Source: Pseudobdellovibrionaceae bacterium
GTDB lineage: Bacteria > Bdellovibrionota > Bdellovibrionia > Bdellovibrionales > Bdellovibrionaceae
Reading direction: 5' to 3'
Length of the DNA stretch: 34,896 nt
Assembly (NCBI GenBank): GCA_021731025.1
Contig: JAKFYD010000067.1
Coordinates: 1 to 34,896, forward strand
Shown here piece after piece: positions 7,650 through 16,273 of this stretch (positions within the stretch are counted from its first letter, which is position 1; each line of letters opens with the position of its first letter). Under the pieces are notes generated by a model, which had not been told where the DNA came from, made no database searches, and worked only from the letters and a program-made list of their open reading frames with translations. Made by a program: the position numbers and the translations under genes.

Positions 7650-8079
7650 TTTTTTGATTTCAACTTTATTCGTTATCCTGCTTGGTGCGCAAATTTGTTT
7701 TGCCGGTGATGTTCCGGTTGATAGAGATTTTCTAAAATTACCTGATCAGCGTTGGATTTGGCTTGAGAAAACAGGTTGGCATACGACTCGAATTATCCTT
7801 GGTAAGGGGGAAAAATCTTTTAAAAACAGAATATGGTCTGAAACTCGCGAAACAGACGGCACACATACGTGGGCTTATGCTTTCTTTGTTCGCATGCGTC
7901 CGAACCAATTCATCACTTTTGATGCTGATAAAAATCCACAGGTTGCAGTTTCCACCTACGATATGGGGAACAATATTATTCGGTATGCGATCGTCTATCG
8001 TGTGCATGCGGAACGGCTGGAGATGATTCAAGAGATTCCTGGCTTCAATGCCGCAACTGATGCCAGTGTCTATAAATAG
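7600..8079 (+). CDS. Exported protein of unknown function
   Basis: A 159-residue protein with a basic N-terminus and a hydrophobic signal segment (FLISTLFVILLGAQICFAG; cleavage likely after CFA). The mature part is about 125 residues, rich in aromatic residues and beta-strand-like, with no recognised family. A GGAG Shine-Dalgarno lies 6 bases before the ATG at 7600; a second in-frame ATG at 7624 lacks one. The gene start overlaps the tail of the frameshifted small gene. It may act in the periplasm, but nothing in the sequence points to a role. Confidence 0.65.
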   Translation: MLKKFFRDMKIHKRRNDFLISTLFVILLGAQICFAGDVPVDRDFLKLPDQRWIWLEKTGWHTTRIILGKGEKSFKNRIWSETRETDGTHTWAYAFFVRMRPNQFITFDADKNPQVAVSTYDMGNNIIRYAIVYRVHAERLEMIQEIPGFNAATDASVYK

Positions 8080-8117
8080 CCTTTGCATAAGATCTCTTAA
8101 GACTCAGCGGTGGACGT

Positions 8118-8294
8118 TCAATGGAGGTCAAAAACTAAGTATCTGAAATTACGAACGAAAAATGCCCCGCGACGAATCCGCCAATCTTGGTCTACAAAAA
8201 CAAAGCGAGTCGAATAACCCAAAACAAAATAAACACCCAGCAAAGCAAACCCGATTGAGCTTCCAAGTCCAATATTTCTCTAAAATGCGCCCAT
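8118..8294 (-). pseudogene. Remnant of a small membrane protein with a stop codon at position 5
   Basis: On the minus strand an ATG at 8294 overlaps the TGA of the barrel gene, reads four codons, meets a TAG, and then continues open to a TGA at 8120-8118. The downstream 53 codons look protein-like: one transmembrane stretch (SIGFALLGVYFVLGY) followed by STRFVFVDQDWRIRRGAFF, which resembles the 'T.r.l.IRrG' strands of bacterial PH-like membrane proteins. The start/stop overlap suggests it once followed the barrel gene in an operon. Alternatively it is translated from an internal TTG, or is chance. Confidence 0.35.
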
Positions 8295-8914
8295 CAAAAC
8301 AAAAATGTACCTAAGATACTTATGATCGTGGTTCTTTGATTTACAGTTCCAGTTGCGCCCGATGTGGCATTGATATTCGTCAAACCATGATGGTATTCAA
8401 TCTCACCGGAAACTTTAAAACTTTCAAAATTCCAAAGCATGTAGCCTAGACCCAGATTTATAAGCATATCCGATTTTGAAAGTTGATGAGGATTTGTCTC
8501 TGCTAATCCTATACTCGCTAACGAAGGAGAGTATTCGTAAGAATCACTCAACTTAGCAGCGTAGAGTAAACCACCAAAAACATACAAATCTATCGAAGGA
8601 ATTTTGTATTCTACATTGAGTGGAATATCTAGATAAGTTACCTTTTGAGCATATTCGAGTCGAATATTAAATCCCGTATCAACTGATCCAGAGAAATTTC
8701 TCTGATTCCAGATGAAACCTGTTCGTAGGGACAAAGATGGTGCTAGTTCAATATGGCTTAAAGCTCCTAACCTCATACCTTGGCCTGACGAACCTTGGTA
8801 ATTCATCTTATCGTTTGAAGGCGAGTTTTGCTGCCCCCCTATGATAGGGGAAAGGTTCATCGAAAAAGCTTGAAATGAAATTAGGAATAAAAATATAAAA
8901 ACGATTTTTTTCAT
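8294..8914 (-). CDS. Outer-membrane beta-barrel (porin-like) protein
   Basis: A 206-residue protein with a clear signal peptide (MKKIVFIFLFLISFQAFS) and then alternating amphipathic strands such as MRLGALSHIELAPSLSLRTGF, YLDIPLNVEYKI, LYVFGGLLYAAKL, MLINLGLGYMLW. It ends in Phe after FLF, the usual C-terminal signal for Bam-dependent insertion. This fits small 8-strand barrels of the OmpX/PorT type; the ligand or function is unknown. The ATG has a GAGGG sequence about 10 bases upstream. The remnant of a membrane protein follows directly downstream. Confidence 0.75.
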   Translation of the reverse strand: MKKIVFIFLFLISFQAFSMNLSPIIGGQQNSPSNDKMNYQGSSGQGMRLGALSHIELAPSLSLRTGFIWNQRNFSGSVDTGFNIRLEYAQKVTYLDIPLNVEYKIPSIDLYVFGGLLYAAKLSDSYEYSPSLASIGLAETNPHQLSKSDMLINLGLGYMLWNFESFKVSGEIEYHHGLTNINATSGATGTVNQRTTIISILGTFLF

Positions 8915-9038
8915 GTCCTTTTATCCCTCAAGTTCAACTCAGTTTCAACTTCAAGTTCGTAGGCTTGTAAATGAAAGGTTGAGTTCGGCCCCAGAAAAAT
9001 TGACTTTCGTTACAAAACCATCACAAACTTCATAGCAG

Positions 9039-10087
9039 ATGCAACGATTGAAGCAGTCCCTTGTAGGGCAAATCATGGTCGCAATTGTCCTCGGAACAAT
9101 TGTTGGATTAATATTTAAGGACCAAACAGCCTCATTGGGTGCTTTAGGCTCTTTACTCGTTCAGGCCATAAAAACTGTGGCAGCGCCACTGGTCTTTTTT
9201 GCCATAGTCGATGCCATTATTAGTTCCGATATAAAATGGAAAAGTGTTCGCCATCTTCTGGTGATCATCGGAATCAACAGTTTAGTGGCAGGGCTTATTG
9301 GAATGGTTTTAGCCAATACCATCAAGCCGGGTTCCTATTTACAAATGGAGAGCCTTACTTCCTCACCGGAAAGCTTAGCAAAATTTCAACAACTCGAAAA
9401 AATCAACTTGCTCAAATCATTGGGCCAAGTTTTACCCTCCAACATTGTTTCCCCTTTTTTAGAAAACACCATTATTTCAATCGTCGTTTTAGCTGTATTT
9501 TTTGGTGCTGGGTTACGTGTTGCCAAGAAAAAGAATACGTCATCGTTGCGGTTCTAGGACTTACTCTGCATGTTGTGATTGTCTATCACGGCTGGCTTTT
9601 GCTGCTGAAAATGAATATCCGAAATTTTTGGAGTATCGTGAAAGTGCCCGTACTCAATGCTTGGGGTTGCAATAGCAGTCTTGCAGCTTTGCCTCTGACG
9701 CTGGATGCTCTTGAAAAACTCAAAGTCTCAAAAGCTTCTTCACGCCTTGGCGCCTGTGTTGCGACAAATTTAAATAACGACGGCATTTTGCTTTACGAAG
9801 CGATGGCTGTTTTATTTGTAGCGCAAGCTCATGGCCTACATCTTGGGGTTGGCCAACAAATCGAAATTCTACTTTTATGTGTGATTGCTGCTATTGGAAT
9901 CACGGGAGTCCCGGAAGCGGGAATCATTTCGCTTTCGATCGTTTTAGTAACCGTCGGAATGCCGCTAGAAATTTTGCCGTTACTTCTGACCGTCGATTGG
10001 GTCATTGCCCGCGGCCGCTCGGTAGTGAATGTTTTAAGTGACATCATCGTTTCCTTAGCAGTAGATCGCTGGCCTAAAAAGCGCTAA
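9039..10087 (+). pseudogene. Decayed dicarboxylate/amino acid:cation symporter (DAACS family)
   Basis: Two frames together spell a GltP/DctA-type transporter. Frame 1 (9039-9557) gives the first three or so membrane segments (VGQIMVAIVLGTIVGLIF, TVAAPLVFFAIVDAI, IVVLAVFFGAGLRVAKKK). Near 9530 the homology jumps to the -1 frame (VIVAVLGLTLHVVIVYHG onward), which carries NSSLAALPLTLD, the NNDGILLYEAMA motif and VDWVIARGRSVVNVLSD to the stop at 10087. Besides the frame change, about 60 residues that normally separate these parts (a helix pair) are missing, so an internal deletion rather than a one-base error is indicated. The encoded transporter should be non-functional. The SSS and NMDGT motifs are also altered. 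Confidence 0.85.
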
Positions 10088-10104
10088 GCTGATGATCAAA
10101 AAAT

Positions 10105-10130
10105 AAAGCTAGGTTTTTATTCCTAGCTTT
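10105..10130 (-). terminator. Intrinsic terminator (mainly for the minus-strand gene)
   Basis: Arms AAAGCTAGG (10105-10113) and CCTAGCTTT (10122-10130) are perfectly complementary around an 8-base loop. Read on the minus strand, the second arm is followed by a T-rich run, so it ends the gene at 10162-10710. On the plus strand the following bases are less T-rich, so it may only weakly end the symporter pseudogene. Confidence 0.75.
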
Positions 10131-10161
10131 GATGAGTTTTGAACGCTCGAGTAACAAGGGG

Positions 10162-10710
10162 TTAATGGACCGTGATAAAATAATAACAGTAGTAGTAGGT
10201 AGAACCATCTTTGTGTTCGACCTTTTTATAAACATAACGGCCATCAGCTCTGTAAAAAACAGACATTCTTTCAAAAGTTTTCATGAGAGCATCTGCGGTG
10301 GAGTCCAATGAATAGACGTAAAAGTGGGATTCATTTCGAGCTCGAAGCAAAAGATCTCCGTAACTTTTATCATCATAAAACTCGGCAGAGTAGAGTTGTA
10401 AGGCTGCAATTTCTTTATCTTTCGTTGAAGAAATGGGTCCAGCAGGATTTTTTACGTTACGTATCAGAATCGCGGTGCCGACAATATCTTCATCTCCTCT
10501 AGTGAAACAGCGGCCCACCAGTGCCGTATCATTTGGGACAGAATCCACGTTGTATGCGTGTGCCGAGTTATACATGTCTGCCAATTTGTCAAAATAGGGT
10601 AACTGCGAAGAGGAACCTGAAGAAATGTTGCTTTGAGTAAGCTGATTCTTTTCTGCTGCGAAACCTTTAAAGGCAGTCATTAAACTAAATAACAGTAATA
10701 CAAAATTCAT
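10162..10710 (-). CDS. Exported protein of unknown function
   Basis: A 182-residue protein with a signal peptide (MNFVLLLFSLMTAFKGFAA; cleavage near FAA/E). The mature part has a serine-rich start and then mixed alpha/beta sequence containing ALVGRCFTRGDEDIVGTAILI and a very tyrosine-rich end (TYYYCYYF). No family is recognised. A strong Shine-Dalgarno (TTAGGAGAG) lies about 7 bases before the ATG. A consensus -35 TTGACA is seen on the minus strand at 10805-10800, but the matching -10 is poor. The gene ends just before a strong terminator. Confidence 0.65.
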   Translation of the reverse strand: MNFVLLLFSLMTAFKGFAAEKNQLTQSNISSGSSSQLPYFDKLADMYNSAHAYNVDSVPNDTALVGRCFTRGDEDIVGTAILIRNVKNPAGPISSTKDKEIAALQLYSAEFYDDKSYGDLLLRARNESHFYVYSLDSTADALMKTFERMSVFYRADGRYVYKKVEHKDGSTYYYCYYFITVH

Positions 10711-10977
10711 TTTTCTCTCCTAATTCCTATCAATCAATAGTGGCTTAGTTAAAGACTTAGGTTATGAAATGCAAGAAAATTTTCAACATTAGACGTACTT
10801 GTCAACAAACAATATCACCACCAGAAACAAGTGGCTGGCAATGCTCCTTGATCGACTACAGGTCTGATTAAAAGGGGATAATTTTCGAGCTAATTTAACA
10901 CTCTTCCGAGTAGCCTTTTAGTCTTTCTAGATATATTACGCACAAACTCGACACCCTATAGACCAAATTGGTGCCGC

Positions 10978-11955
10978 TTATTTTTCAGAGCTCTTCAATA
11001 ACAAGGAAGGAATTTTAGAATCATCGGCATCTGTGACAAAGTAAAACTGAGTTCTACCTTCGCTCTTATCGACAAAAATTCCTTCAGGCTTCTGCGGGAA
11101 TTTCAGCTGCTGTAGTTCGGAAATTTTATTCCCTATGGATACTTGGCCTAAAAATCCGCCGAGGAATTCCCCGTCGTCATAACTTGAATCTGTTTTTTCA
11201 GCGACGGCTAAAAACCAAATCTCGCCTGAGGCCGTTAGGTGAGCATCAGTAAACGAAATCGGAAACCCTTGTTCTTTGCCCAATTCAACCCGGGAAATTC
11301 TCTTAAGCTTCGCCGCGAAAGGAGACAAACTGTAATCAACATCAATGATGGCATTTGAAGAACCCACTTCATTACCACGATTAAACAATTTCATTGAAGT
11401 TTTTGAAATGACCAGTCCTTCAATATTTATTTTTTTTAATTCTTTTTTTATTTGAGAATACAGTGGAGCAAAATCAATCTCTTCTACTTTTGGAGACACT
11501 GTTCCCTTTGCAGAAAAAAGAATTAAAGCACCTTTCATTCTTTGTGACTTTGATCCCGAGGGAATAACTAAAAGCGCACCAAAGGTTAATTCTGTTGAGG
11601 GCTCTACAAAACCTAGAGCTTCAAGATCAGCCTTCTTCTTTTTTCGTTCAGCATGATCTAAAGGAAGCTCCCTTGGGAAAATGCGAAAAGTTTCACAGGC
11701 TTTTGTTTTATCCGTGGGAATGCGGATCAAATGATTTTCGTCATCGCTAATAGCGAAAAAATCGCCGTGGGCTTTAACCAATCCGCTGGTCGCGGAAATG
11801 TGCTTTGGGCGGCCGGGCTCGAGAGATTGTGATAAATTTAATTCACGCAAAATCTCGAGCTTCATGGATCCCCGGCTTTGAGAGCTGTTTTCAGCCATCG
11901 CCATTAGATTTACGGCCATTATAAAAATAATAATTCGAAATGGATTCAAGCTCAA
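10978..11955 (-). CDS. Exported beta-propeller-like protein (DUF6929/SdiA-regulated type)
   Basis: A 325-residue protein with an N-terminal hydrophobic signal (RIIIFIMAVNLMAMA). The mature part has repeated strand patterns and motifs such as ATSGLVKAHGDFFAISDDENHLIRI, EGLVISKTSMKLFNRG, FTDAHLTASGEIWFLAVAE and KPEGIFVDKS, which resemble six-bladed propeller proteins of the DUF6929/SdiA-regulated group. The substrate or partner is unknown. The track start is TTG (11955) with no clear Shine-Dalgarno; an internal TTG two codons on is equally possible. It lies 3 bases after the small exported-protein gene and is probably co-transcribed with it. Confidence 0.6.
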   Translation of the reverse strand: MSLNPFRIIIFIMAVNLMAMAENSSQSRGSMKLEILRELNLSQSLEPGRPKHISATSGLVKAHGDFFAISDDENHLIRIPTDKTKACETFRIFPRELPLDHAERKKKKADLEALGFVEPSTELTFGALLVIPSGSKSQRMKGALILFSAKGTVSPKVEEIDFAPLYSQIKKELKKINIEGLVISKTSMKLFNRGNEVGSSNAIIDVDYSLSPFAAKLKRISRVELGKEQGFPISFTDAHLTASGEIWFLAVAEKTDSSYDDGEFLGGFLGQVSIGNKISELQQLKFPQKPEGIFVDKSEGRTQFYFVTDADDSKIPSLLLKSSEK

Positions 11956-11958
11956 ATT

Positions 11959-12267
11959 CTACTGATGAACGAAATTGCAAACATACTGGGGGGACATGCC
12001 TTCGCCGACAACATATTGACAGTTAACAAGTGTATAGCCGGCATTGATGAATTTAGCAATTTGTCCTGAAATTTCCGCGAAAGTAGCGTCGCCCTTAGAA
12101 ACATTCTCGAGTTGAACCGGGGCTTCCCCGTCGCAGGAATAAGCAGAAACTATCGACCTGGCTCCTTCGATCATGAGCGTGCAGACTTTTTTATCTGTAG
12201 GAATAGTTTGAGCCGCAAGTGCTTGAACAGAAACCAACATCATCATCAGACCAAAAAACTTTTTCAC
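11959..12267 (-). CDS. Small exported protein of unknown function
   Basis: A 102-residue protein with signal peptide (MKKFFGLMMMLVSVQALAA) and an approximately 83-residue mature part containing four cysteines (KKVCTLMI, YSCDGE, VNCQY, YVCNF), which could form two disulfides in the periplasm. The start is GTG at 12267 with AAAGGAG 7 bases upstream. It is followed after 3 bases by the propeller-like gene and seems to head that two-gene unit. I do not recognise the family. Confidence 0.6.
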   Translation of the reverse strand: MKKFFGLMMMLVSVQALAAQTIPTDKKVCTLMIEGARSIVSAYSCDGEAPVQLENVSKGDATFAEISGQIAKFINAGYTLVNCQYVVGEGMSPQYVCNFVHQ

Positions 12268-12415
12268 TGAAATCTCCTTTTGAAAAAAGTTAAAAAACTT
12301 CGCTCAAGCTAATCGCTGTTTTTTAAGAGAATCAATTTAAAAAATTTTGTTGGAGATTAAGCTTTGCGTCGCCGATTTTCTTCACATGGATTTCAAATGG
12401 GAACAAAATTAAGAT

Positions 12416-13156
12416 CTAACTTCGAGCAATGCCCAAAAATGAAGCCGGTTCTAAGGATGCTCCGCCAACTAAAAACCCATCAACATGGGGAATCTGCAAA
12501 AGTTCCTTCGAATTATCAGGTTTCACACTGCCACCATACAAAATGGGCGCTGTTGCAAAACCAATCGCCAGTAAAACTTCGTGCACCAACGCATGAGTTT
12601 CTTTAACTTGGGCTGGCGTCGCCACTTTCCCAGTACCGATAGCCCAAACAGGTTCGTAAGCTACAACCAAAGGTTTTTTAGCATCGGCCTTTGAGAGACC
12701 GACATGAATTTGTTTTTCTAACACAGATTGAACTTGCTGAGCTTCCCGCTCTTCTAACGTTTCTCCAATACAGAAAACCGGTGTTAAACCTAAACTTTGA
12801 ACGTGAGCCAATTTCTCGGCAATCAACACATCTTGTTCACCAAAAATTTTACGACGTTCACTGTGACCTAGCAAAATTAACTGCCCGCCCAAGTCTTTCA
12901 CCATCTGCGCGGAAATTTCGCCCGTAAAAGCGCCCTGGCTTTCGCGATAGCAATTTTGTGAACCAAATTTAACTTTAGAATTTTTTAAACTTCCGGCAGC
13001 GGCTTCCAAAGAAACAGCTGGGGGAAAAAAATAAATCTCGCAGTCTAAGCCCTGAGCTTCTGGTAGAAAGTTTTTAAAAAACTCTCGCGTCTGATCAGGA
13101 TTTTTATGCAATTTCCAATTGGCCGCAAAAATTTTTTTCTCTTTAGCCTCACTCAT
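12416..13156 (-). CDS. tpiA: Triosephosphate isomerase
   Basis: A TIM-barrel glycolytic enzyme that interconverts dihydroxyacetone phosphate and glyceraldehyde 3-phosphate. The catalytic set is complete: N13 and K15 in ANWKLH, H98 in LGHSERR, E168 in YEPVWAIGTG, with the phosphate loops YGGSV and GFLVGGASL near the end. The length of 246 is standard. Its ATG overlaps the pgk stop by 4 bases, and it is the last gene of the gapA-pgk-tpiA string. No clear intrinsic terminator is seen downstream. Confidence 0.97.
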   Translation of the reverse strand: MSEAKEKKIFAANWKLHKNPDQTREFFKNFLPEAQGLDCEIYFFPPAVSLEAAAGSLKNSKVKFGSQNCYRESQGAFTGEISAQMVKDLGGQLILLGHSERRKIFGEQDVLIAEKLAHVQSLGLTPVFCIGETLEEREAQQVQSVLEKQIHVGLSKADAKKPLVVAYEPVWAIGTGKVATPAQVKETHALVHEVLLAIGFATAPILYGGSVKPDNSKELLQIPHVDGFLVGGASLEPASFLGIARS

Positions 13157-14382
13157 ACTTTGGCTTCCATTTTTTCCGAAGTTTTTGCTTTACGCAAAAC
13201 TTCAAGACCAGGAAGTTTGTCACCTTGAAGATATTCTAAACTTGCACCGCCGCCAGTCGAGATATGACTCATCTGTGAAGCATAGCCTGAAGCTTCAGCT
13301 GCCGCGGCGCTGTCCCCGCCGCCTACAACTTTCAAAGCTTTACTTTCAGCAACAGCTTTCGCTAAGCCGAAACTGCCCTTTGAAAATTCTGGAGTTTCAA
13401 AAACCCCCATAGGGCCATTCCAAAAGATCGTGTTCGCTTCGCTCAAAAGATTTGAATAATTTTTTAACGTTTGGGGACCGATATCAACGCCCATCCATCC
13501 TTCAGGAATAATCGCATTCGTGGTCGTCTTCGCTGAAGCGCCATCTTTAATACCCGTTGAAATCACGTGGTCCACAGGAAGCAATAATGTTTTATTGCGC
13601 GCTTTAATTCTTTCGACCATCTCGCGAGAATATTTCAGACGATCTTCTTCGACCAAAGATTTTCCCACTGGAGTTTCGAGAGCCTTCAAAAAAGTGTAAG
13701 CCATGGCACCGCCAATGATAAAACCGTCAACAACGTCGATCAGTTTTTCAATCACGGCGATCTTGTCAGAAATTTTTGCTCCACCCAAAACGGCGATGTA
13801 AGGACGTTTTGGATTGTCCAACAACTGATCCAGCATTTGGATTTCTTTTTCGATCAAGAAACCAATACCTTTCTCACGAACCATTTCCGGCAAAGCATGG
13901 ATACTTGCGTGAGCCCGGTGACTAGCACCAAAAGCATCATTGATGTAAATTTGAGTGAAGCCCGCCAAAGTCTGCGCAAATTCAGCCGAGTTTTTTGTTT
14001 CGCCAGACTCAAATCGCAAGTTTTCTAGAAGAATCATTTGGTTCTTCTTCAAACTCATCGTTAAACCTTTGATCGCCTCGGCCAGCGGCTCTTCCGCTAA
14101 AATAACTTCGGCATCAAGAAGTTCTGATAATCTTTGAGCCACGGGCTCTAAAGAAAATTCTTTGTCATTAGCCGATTTTGGTCTTCCCAAATGAGAAGCC
14201 ATGACAATCTTTCCACCTTTTTCTTGGATGTACTTGATTGTTGGCAAGCTCGCTCGCAAACGAGTTTCATCGGTGATTTTTCCATCTTCAATCGGCGCAT
14301 TTAAGTCCAAGCGAAGAAACACAACCTTATCTTTAAATTCAAAATCACGAACCGTGCGAATTCCGCGAAGACCTGAAGCCAT
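13153..14382 (-). CDS. pgk: Phosphoglycerate kinase
   Basis: Transfers phosphate from 1,3-bisphosphoglycerate to ADP in glycolysis. Typical motifs are present: FLRLDLNAPIEDGKITDETR, ASHLGRPK, ENLRFESGE, GGAKISDKIAVI, WNGPMGVFE and the nucleotide-loop GGGDSAAAAEA. The length of 409 is usual. The start follows gapA by 2 bases and has AAAGGT about 8 bases upstream; it overlaps tpiA by 4 bases. The last residues (KTSEKMEAKV) form a short charged tail beyond the common end of the family. Confidence 0.97.
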   Translation of the reverse strand: MASGLRGIRTVRDFEFKDKVVFLRLDLNAPIEDGKITDETRLRASLPTIKYIQEKGGKIVMASHLGRPKSANDKEFSLEPVAQRLSELLDAEVILAEEPLAEAIKGLTMSLKKNQMILLENLRFESGETKNSAEFAQTLAGFTQIYINDAFGASHRAHASIHALPEMVREKGIGFLIEKEIQMLDQLLDNPKRPYIAVLGGAKISDKIAVIEKLIDVVDGFIIGGAMAYTFLKALETPVGKSLVEEDRLKYSREMVERIKARNKTLLLPVDHVISTGIKDGASAKTTTNAIIPEGWMGVDIGPQTLKNYSNLLSEANTIFWNGPMGVFETPEFSKGSFGLAKAVAESKALKVVGGGDSAAAAEASGYASQMSHISTGGGASLEYLQGDKLPGLEVLRKAKTSEKMEAKV

Positions 14383-14384
14383 AA

Positions 14385-15389
14385 TTAAAGACCTTTCTCG
14401 GCCATGTACAAAGCCATGTCGATCATACGGTGTGAAAAACCAGTTTCGTTGTCATACCAAGACATCACTTTTGCCATACGAGGATTCACAGCCATAGTGC
14501 ATTTCAAATCCACGATGGAGCTGTGAGAATTTCCGTTGAAGTCGATAGAAACAAGTTCTTTAGGTTCAACGAACAATATGCCTTTCATTGGACCTTGTGC
14601 CGCTTTGGTTAAAGCTTCGTTGATTGCGGCAACAGTGACGTCTTTCATGGGACGGAAAGTAAAATCCACTAAGCTCACATTTGGAGTAGGCACTCGCACG
14701 GAAAGTCCGTCAATTTTTCCTTTGAGCTCCGGAAGAACAAGACCAACAGCTTTCGCGGCACCTGTTGTTGTTGGAATCATACTGAGAGCTGCGGAACGAG
14801 AACGACGTAAATCTTTGTGGTGAGTGTCCAAAATTCTTTGATCATTGGTGTAAGAGTGAATGGTGGTCATTACTCCGTGTTCAATTCCGAAAGTTTCGTT
14901 AATGACTTTTGCTAGCGGAGTTAAACAATTCGTGGTGCAAGATGCATTCGATAAGAAAGTGACTTTGCTTGGATCGTATTGCTCGTGGTTGATGCCGTAA
15001 ACAGCAGTCATATCAACGCCATCGGCAGGAGCAGAGATCAAAACTTTTTTTGCTCCAGCAGTGATGTGTTTTTGGTAGTCTTCACGATTTTTTAAAGCGC
15101 CCGTGCACTCGAGCACAACATCCACTCCCCATTGCTTCCAAGGAATTTCGGCAGGGTTTTTAGAAGCCGAACAAGGAATTTTTTTACCATTCACAATCAG
15201 ATTTTTTTCATCGTGACTGACTTCCCCCGGAAAAATTCCGTGAGTGCTGTCGTACTTCAACAAATGGGCTGCTCCTTCAACGGAGTCCAAACTGTTGATA
15301 CCAACGATGTCTAATTTTTCGTAACCCGCGCGAAAAAGAACGCGACCGATACGACCAAAACCATTAATTCCTACTCTTAATTTTGCCAT
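14385..15389 (-). CDS. gapA: Glyceraldehyde-3-phosphate dehydrogenase
   Basis: NAD-dependent glycolytic dehydrogenase. The Rossmann start is VGINGFGRIGR, the catalytic cysteine is C151 in SNASCTTNCL, and the base histidine is H178 in TIHSYTNDQ; SWYDNETGFS near the C-terminus is also diagnostic. I start at the ATG at 15389 (334 residues) because GGGAG lies 7 bases upstream and the family begins here; the open frame back to 15419 is not homologous. The gene follows tatD with a 75-base gap, large enough to hold its own promoter. Asp near the NAD pocket is not preserved in an unambiguous way, so cofactor choice is inferred from the family. Confidence 0.96.
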   Translation of the reverse strand: MAKLRVGINGFGRIGRVLFRAGYEKLDIVGINSLDSVEGAAHLLKYDSTHGIFPGEVSHDEKNLIVNGKKIPCSASKNPAEIPWKQWGVDVVLECTGALKNREDYQKHITAGAKKVLISAPADGVDMTAVYGINHEQYDPSKVTFLSNASCTTNCLTPLAKVINETFGIEHGVMTTIHSYTNDQRILDTHHKDLRRSRSAALSMIPTTTGAAKAVGLVLPELKGKIDGLSVRVPTPNVSLVDFTFRPMKDVTVAAINEALTKAAQGPMKGILFVEPKELVSIDFNGNSHSSIVDLKCTMAVNPRMAKVMSWYDNETGFSHRMIDMALYMAEKGL

Positions 15390-15464
15390 GACTTTGCTCC
15401 CTGTGATTGAAGCGCCCAATCTCGAGCTTCAAGAAGAAAAAATCAAGTCCTTGTGGGAATTTTT

Positions 15465-16256
15465 TTAAGACAATGACGCAGCCTGAGCCGCACGCATTTT
15501 TGGAAAAAGTTTCAAGGCATTTTGGTGAGTGGCTTCAGCCAACTTCTCTAAGCTAATCCCTTGTAGATCTGCAACCACTTGGGCCGTGTGAACAACAAAA
15601 GCAGGTGTGTTCTTTTTCCCTCGGTGAGGCATTGGCGCCAAAAACGGAGCATCAGTCTCGACATGAATGCGGTCCAAAGGCAAAGACTTCACAGTCGCGC
15701 GCAAGTCAGATGCGTTTTTAAAAGTCACGACTCCTGAAATTGAAATGTTGAATCCTAAATCGAGAGCTTGCTCAGCCAACCACGATGTCCCTGTAAAACA
15801 GTGAATCAAACCCGTCACTTGCCCCTTAAACTCTTTTAAAATCTCTATGGTGTCGGCCTCGGCATCGCGAGTGTGAATTTCAACAGGCAAATTGTGCTTT
15901 CTCGCAATCTCCAACTGTTGTCGAAAAGCCTCCTGCTGTTCTTTTTGAGGCGATTGATTGTAATAATAGTCTAAACCAATCTCGCCAATGGCGATAACTC
16001 CAGGATCATGAAGATGTTTCTCAATCCACTGCCCGATCTCGGCAGTGTACAGAACACCTTCATGAGGATGCACCCCCAGGGTGCAAAAAACTTCGGGGTA
16101 ATATTTTTGTGAAAGGGCCAACACAACGGCATGATCAGCAGGCTCAGTTCCGATGGTGACAACTTGCTTAACGCCGGCAGCGCGAGCTGAAGCCAGCGCA
16201 GCTTCAACTCCTTCTTCGAGTTTATCCAAATGGCAGTGCATATCGATCCAGGTCAT
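15465..16256 (-). CDS. tatD: TatD-family metal-dependent hydrolase (DNase)
   Basis: A 263-residue TIM-barrel hydrolase. Metal ligands are visible: DMHCHLD (H7, H9), GEIGLDYYY (Glu), PVEIHTRDA (His), LIHCFTG (His) and VETDAPFLAP (Asp). TatD/YcfH proteins act as 3'-5' exonucleases on DNA or RNA in other bacteria; the role here is inferred from the family. The ATG has GAGGGAAC upstream. It lies between holB and gapA, and the holB-tatD order is common in bacteria. Confidence 0.9.
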   Translation of the reverse strand: MTWIDMHCHLDKLEEGVEAALASARAAGVKQVVTIGTEPADHAVVLALSQKYYPEVFCTLGVHPHEGVLYTAEIGQWIEKHLHDPGVIAIGEIGLDYYYNQSPQKEQQEAFRQQLEIARKHNLPVEIHTRDAEADTIEILKEFKGQVTGLIHCFTGTSWLAEQALDLGFNISISGVVTFKNASDLRATVKSLPLDRIHVETDAPFLAPMPHRGKKNTPAFVVHTAQVVADLQGISLEKLAEATHQNALKLFPKMRAAQAASLS

Positions 16257-16273
16257 GCTTGTTCCCTCGGAAA

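Noticed and set aside
9236-9540. N-terminal part of the second symporter frame
   Set aside because: Before about 9530 this frame is only the shifted reading of the first half; the homology begins at VIVAVLG.
10105-10130. Inverted repeat as an insertion-sequence end
   Set aside because: It has the form of a terminator between convergent genes, and there is no transposase or target duplication.
12364-12606. Plus-strand open frame of 80 codons
   Set aside because: It is antisense to the 3' part of tpiA and has no recognisable protein features or ribosome site.
15390-15419. gapA extension to the ATG at 15419
   Set aside because: The family begins at MAKLRVGING and a GGGAG site sits just before that ATG.
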